Positions 61,221 to 64,000 of a stretch of 64,000 nucleotides of DNA are shown here, piece by piece. Source of the DNA: Caecitellus pseudoparvulus (taxonomy: Eukaryota; Bigyra: Bicosoecida); assembly GCA_965644315.1 (NCBI GenBank), contig CBFFRQ010000055.1, forward strand, positions 62,001 to 126,000, written 5' to 3'. The notes beneath the pieces are model-generated. The model made no database searches, had not been told where the DNA came from, and was given only the letters and a program-made list of their open reading frames with translations. Within the stretch, counting starts at the first letter, position 1; every line of letters starts with the position of its first letter. The translations under genes and the position numbers were made by a program.

Positions 61221-64000
61221 ATGGCCTGGCACAATGTCACCCCCTGCGCGCTGCTGTGTCGCCTGCTGCTCGTTTGGTCCCTTCACCAAGCCGTGCGCGG
61301 CTCACCGTCCAGCGTGTTCGGAGCGCACCCCCTTGGGGCCTACGCTCCCCCGAATCAAGACATCCAGCTTTCAGTTGAGGTTTCTGGCCTGACGGATGGA
61401 CATGACCTCTTTATTGACGTCGGTACGCTTGCAGCTCTGACAGACGTCGGCGACGTGCTTCGCTCACGTTACACGCTGCGCACCGTGGCGGATGCGCAGG
61501 GTTTCCCGGCCCCATAGGCACCTTTCTGGACACTACTTCCATGACAGTTTCATCTCCAGACTACCCTGTATCATCTCAAATCTCCACCTTGCCTGCTGGT
61601 GTGTTGTGGTTCCCGGCCAGGAAACGCTGCTGAAACGTGGGAAGCCTGTCCCCTCGCACTGCTCACCTTTTCGCGCCGGCGCAGGAGTCGGCACGACTTG
61701 CACAAGTCACCCCTTTGCTCAGTCATCTGGCTCCCCCGCTTCTGTTTGTGGTCCAGCGGGGTCAGTGCTCGTCACAGTAAAGGTGCTGGACGAGAATGCC
61801 ACGCTGCCAACGTCTTTTTCCTTTGGAAACCTGCTGCTGGCGCAGGAAGACCGCCTACTGGACTTCTCTATTTTCTCTCGATCTGGATTTGCGCGAGAGG
61901 ACCTTGCAGGGCCTGGGTCGGTGTCCTCAATCTTTGAAAGCTCAGCGTCCCTCACTGGCTGGCCAAGCGAGAGGTACATCGTACCGTACTTTCGACCAGT
62001 GCAAACACTGCTTGCCGCCATCGAGCCGACACCACCAGCTCCACTTCGACTCCCCCCAGGCTCGCTTGTGAACTTATCCCAGGTGGTTCGCTTTCGAGAA
62101 GAAACGGCAACCGCTTGCGCTCTACGCTTGGTACATTCAGCGGCAGGCCGCTTGTCCCTCCTGGGCCTTGTGAATGCGTCGACCGAGGCCAGCACTGAGA
62201 TGGTGTTCGGAAGTGGGAACTTCTCTGATATTTTGGACACCATGCAGCCTCTTGGAGGTGGTCAGGGTGGCGTCCAGTTCATGTTTGGTGAAGTGAATGT
62301 CACCGCCCCAGGTCCGCCGGGCAACGTTACTGTTGTGACCGAGTGGGCAGTGCCTGCTGACTTTCCTGCCGTTGCGAGTTCGGGCAGTGTGACAGCTTCC
62401 GCATCCTTGGCATGCACAGAGGTGCTGGATACATCCTCCACGAGCTCTCTTGCTCTGGCTTTTGTGGAGCCTCGGTTGACACTTGCCCGTACATCTCCTG
62501 GTGGAGCTGAGGTTCTGGCCTTACCTGGATCGGAGCTCTCACTTATGAGCGAAGTCCGGGCGACACCCGGGATTCAGCGCTCTGAAGCATTCAACATAAG
62601 CCTGCTTGATGTGAATGCGAACCCGCGTGAGTACCAGCTGCGAGCCGTTGGCGTGAATGGCTTGGCAATGTGGAACTGCACAGGCGTGGATTGTGGCTTT
62701 CGCACCGAAGGGACTGGCCCAGGGGGGTCCTTCGCCCCCTACTTTCTCACCATCGCCAATGATACAGAACCTGGTGAAGTGCACTTGCTCGAGTACGCCA
62801 TCGTTTTGAACATAAGCCAAGAAAGCAACACCTTGGCGTTTGTCATGCTTGAGGCACACTATCAGTCCCTTCCAATGGAGCTGCATCCAGCTTCTCCCCT
62901 CAGGTACTACACTGCCCAGCTGACCATTCCTATCCGGGCGTCATTGCCGTCAGCGGCGATCGAGGTCAACAACACTGTGTCGCAGGCGCCTTTTCGCCTG
63001 CAGGTCGGCGAGGTGATTAGGATGCGTGCTAGGGCAGCATTCGTCCCTGGTCGCATGCTCGCTGCTGAAGTTCGCCTGACGACGTCCCTTTCCGGTGTTT
63101 TACAAGCTCTGGACTTTGGGAATGTCACCCTTCTGTCACCCTTGCTTGTCGAGAGCAGCCTGGGCCCGCTCCCCACATCATGGGAGGCCGCGTCACTGGC
63201 GAGTGCTGGCACGACAGTCTTTTCTCTTGCTCTAGGCGATGTGCAAGCATTTGGAAATGCGTCTCATGTTGCTGAGCTTGAATTCGACGTCATGGCCCGC
63301 GTGTTGGACGTGCCGGCAGCAGCTGCTGGCTCACCTGTCTCCCTGAGCGCGAACATCGTTGCCGCTGCGATTCCAATCGGCACTGTTCGAGCATCTCAGG
63401 TTCACACATTTCAAGAACCAGTTCTTCAGCTTTCAGCAGCTGCCCCTGTTGGTTTGGAAGTTCAGGCTGGTTCGGAATTTGTACTCACTGGGCACATCCT
63501 GGCGGGGTCCGCCCCCCCTGACGGGCATGCGTGGCACGTGCATCTGCACGACGACACCGCGTCCCTAGATACCTATCGAATCATGAATGTGACCGTTGAT
63601 GGGGTCCTCACATGGCAGTATGACTCGATGAACACTAGTTCAGGAAGAGTTGCAGAAGGGGCAGGGCCCTCTGGTGCCTCTTCGCTCCTCACTGCCATCG
63701 CATACCTCGGCGCCGGGGACGAGGCAACAGTGCAGTACGCGGTTCGGGTACTGCCTCACTTTTTGGTTGGTGTTCCTTTCAGTATCGACCTCCGCCTTGA
63801 ATGGGACACTCACTTCAACGCATCTGCAGCGCGGCAACTTACATCCCACGTGTCGGTGCCAGTAGCTGCACTTCAACCAACAACCCACTTCACCTCCATT
63901 TTGAATGATGGGTTTGCTCCTCCATCCTTGCATGTGAGGGGATCAACCCTTTTCGTCAACTTCACTATGTTTTTCCCCAAGGGCAGGGTTCCAGGGCTGG
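61221..64000 (+). CDS. Secreted or surface protein, 5' part (continues beyond window)
   Basis: Exons 61221-61422, 61500-61598 and 61685 to the window end join in phase (each junction phase 1), giving at least 872 residues. A signal peptide (C-A-L-L-C-R-L-L-L-V-W-S-L) precedes a beta-rich ectodomain with many N-x-S/T sites. Repeating units of about 150-200 residues contain V-G-E-V-I-R-M-R-A-R and A-G-S-E-F-V-L-T-G-H. These resemble the start of DUF11-type or cadherin-like adhesive repeats (G-E/S-x-V/F-x-L/M). No membrane helix is reached within the window. It is likely a large adhesin or extracellular scaffold. The general style recalls the ectodomain of the giant protein at 16629-27146, so the two may be related (inference). 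Codon third positions are less G+C-rich than in the other genes here. Confidence 0.75.

Noticed and set aside
1-64000. Prokaryotic features: CRISPR arrays, insertion sequences, operons, ribosome binding sites
   Set aside because: The gene content and GT-AG introns are eukaryotic. No regularly spaced repeats, transposase frames or terminal inverted repeats were seen.

Overview
The window is nuclear DNA from a G+C-rich eukaryote, almost certainly a protist or alga. Most genes are split by short GT-AG introns, usually 60-125 nt, with donors such as GTGCGT, GTACGT or GTGAGT and acceptors ending GCAG or ACAG. The products are typically eukaryotic: RFC1, a RAD6-type E2, ribosomal protein S8e, a kinesin-3, a mitochondrial pyruvate carrier, an ABCC transporter, a TMEM62-like protein and an SK-type channel. 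A secreted EGF-repeat protein with a C-P-L-G-x-A-Y-D motif, a Ser/Thr/Pro-rich lectin receptor and a very large multipass protein recall stramenopile or haptophyte genomes. I cannot name the lineage from sequence alone. Exon structures were built by hand: donor and acceptor dinucleotides were read from the sequence and reading-frame phase was carried across every junction.

Layout, left to right. 3-634: 3' end of a GNAT-like acetyltransferase gene (+). 941-5358: ABCC transporter (+), convergent with a bacterial-type IleRS (5396-8985, -). 9481-10869: secreted EGF protein (+), convergent with a TLC-domain protein (10981-11853, -). 12398-13776 (+) and 13793-15154 (-): two unrecognised proteins. 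15591-16608: small acylated protein (+). 16629-27146: one uninterrupted frame for a 3505-residue multipass protein (-). 27848-28809: RAD6-like E2 (+), convergent with a TMEM62-like phosphoesterase (28836-31495, -). Then on the minus strand: RFC1 (31565-34727), a Ubl/UIM/TKL kinase (34975-39426), a DUF924 protein (39721-40730), an MPC subunit (40926-41465), a small secreted Cys protein (41820-42355) and a six-module C-type lectin receptor (42561-47030). 47662-49275: SK-like K+ channel (+). 49315-50693: basic protein ending in a PP1-docking-like motif (-). 51087-52119: RPS8 (+). 52278-53243: 3-hydroxybutyrate dehydrogenase-like SDR (+). 53360-56787: kinesin-3 ending in a CaaX box (-). 57134-57935: novel four-exon gene (-). 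58222-60741: helical protein with COG7-like segments (+). 61221-64000: 5' part of a secreted surface protein (+), running off the window.

The genes are packed tightly, and convergent stop codons are often only 16-39 nt apart, so 3' UTRs probably overlap. The neighbours do not form one pathway. DNA replication and repair (RFC1, RAD6), mitochondrial metabolism (MPC, BDH, perhaps IleRS and DUF924), cell surface and signalling (EGF, lectin receptor, giant protein, kinase, SK channel) and transport (kinesin, ABCC) are interspersed. The most unusual items are the Ubl-Ubl-UIM-kinase fusion, the CaaX-ending kinesin, the intronless giant membrane protein and a run of genes whose first coding exon is only 3-13 nt.
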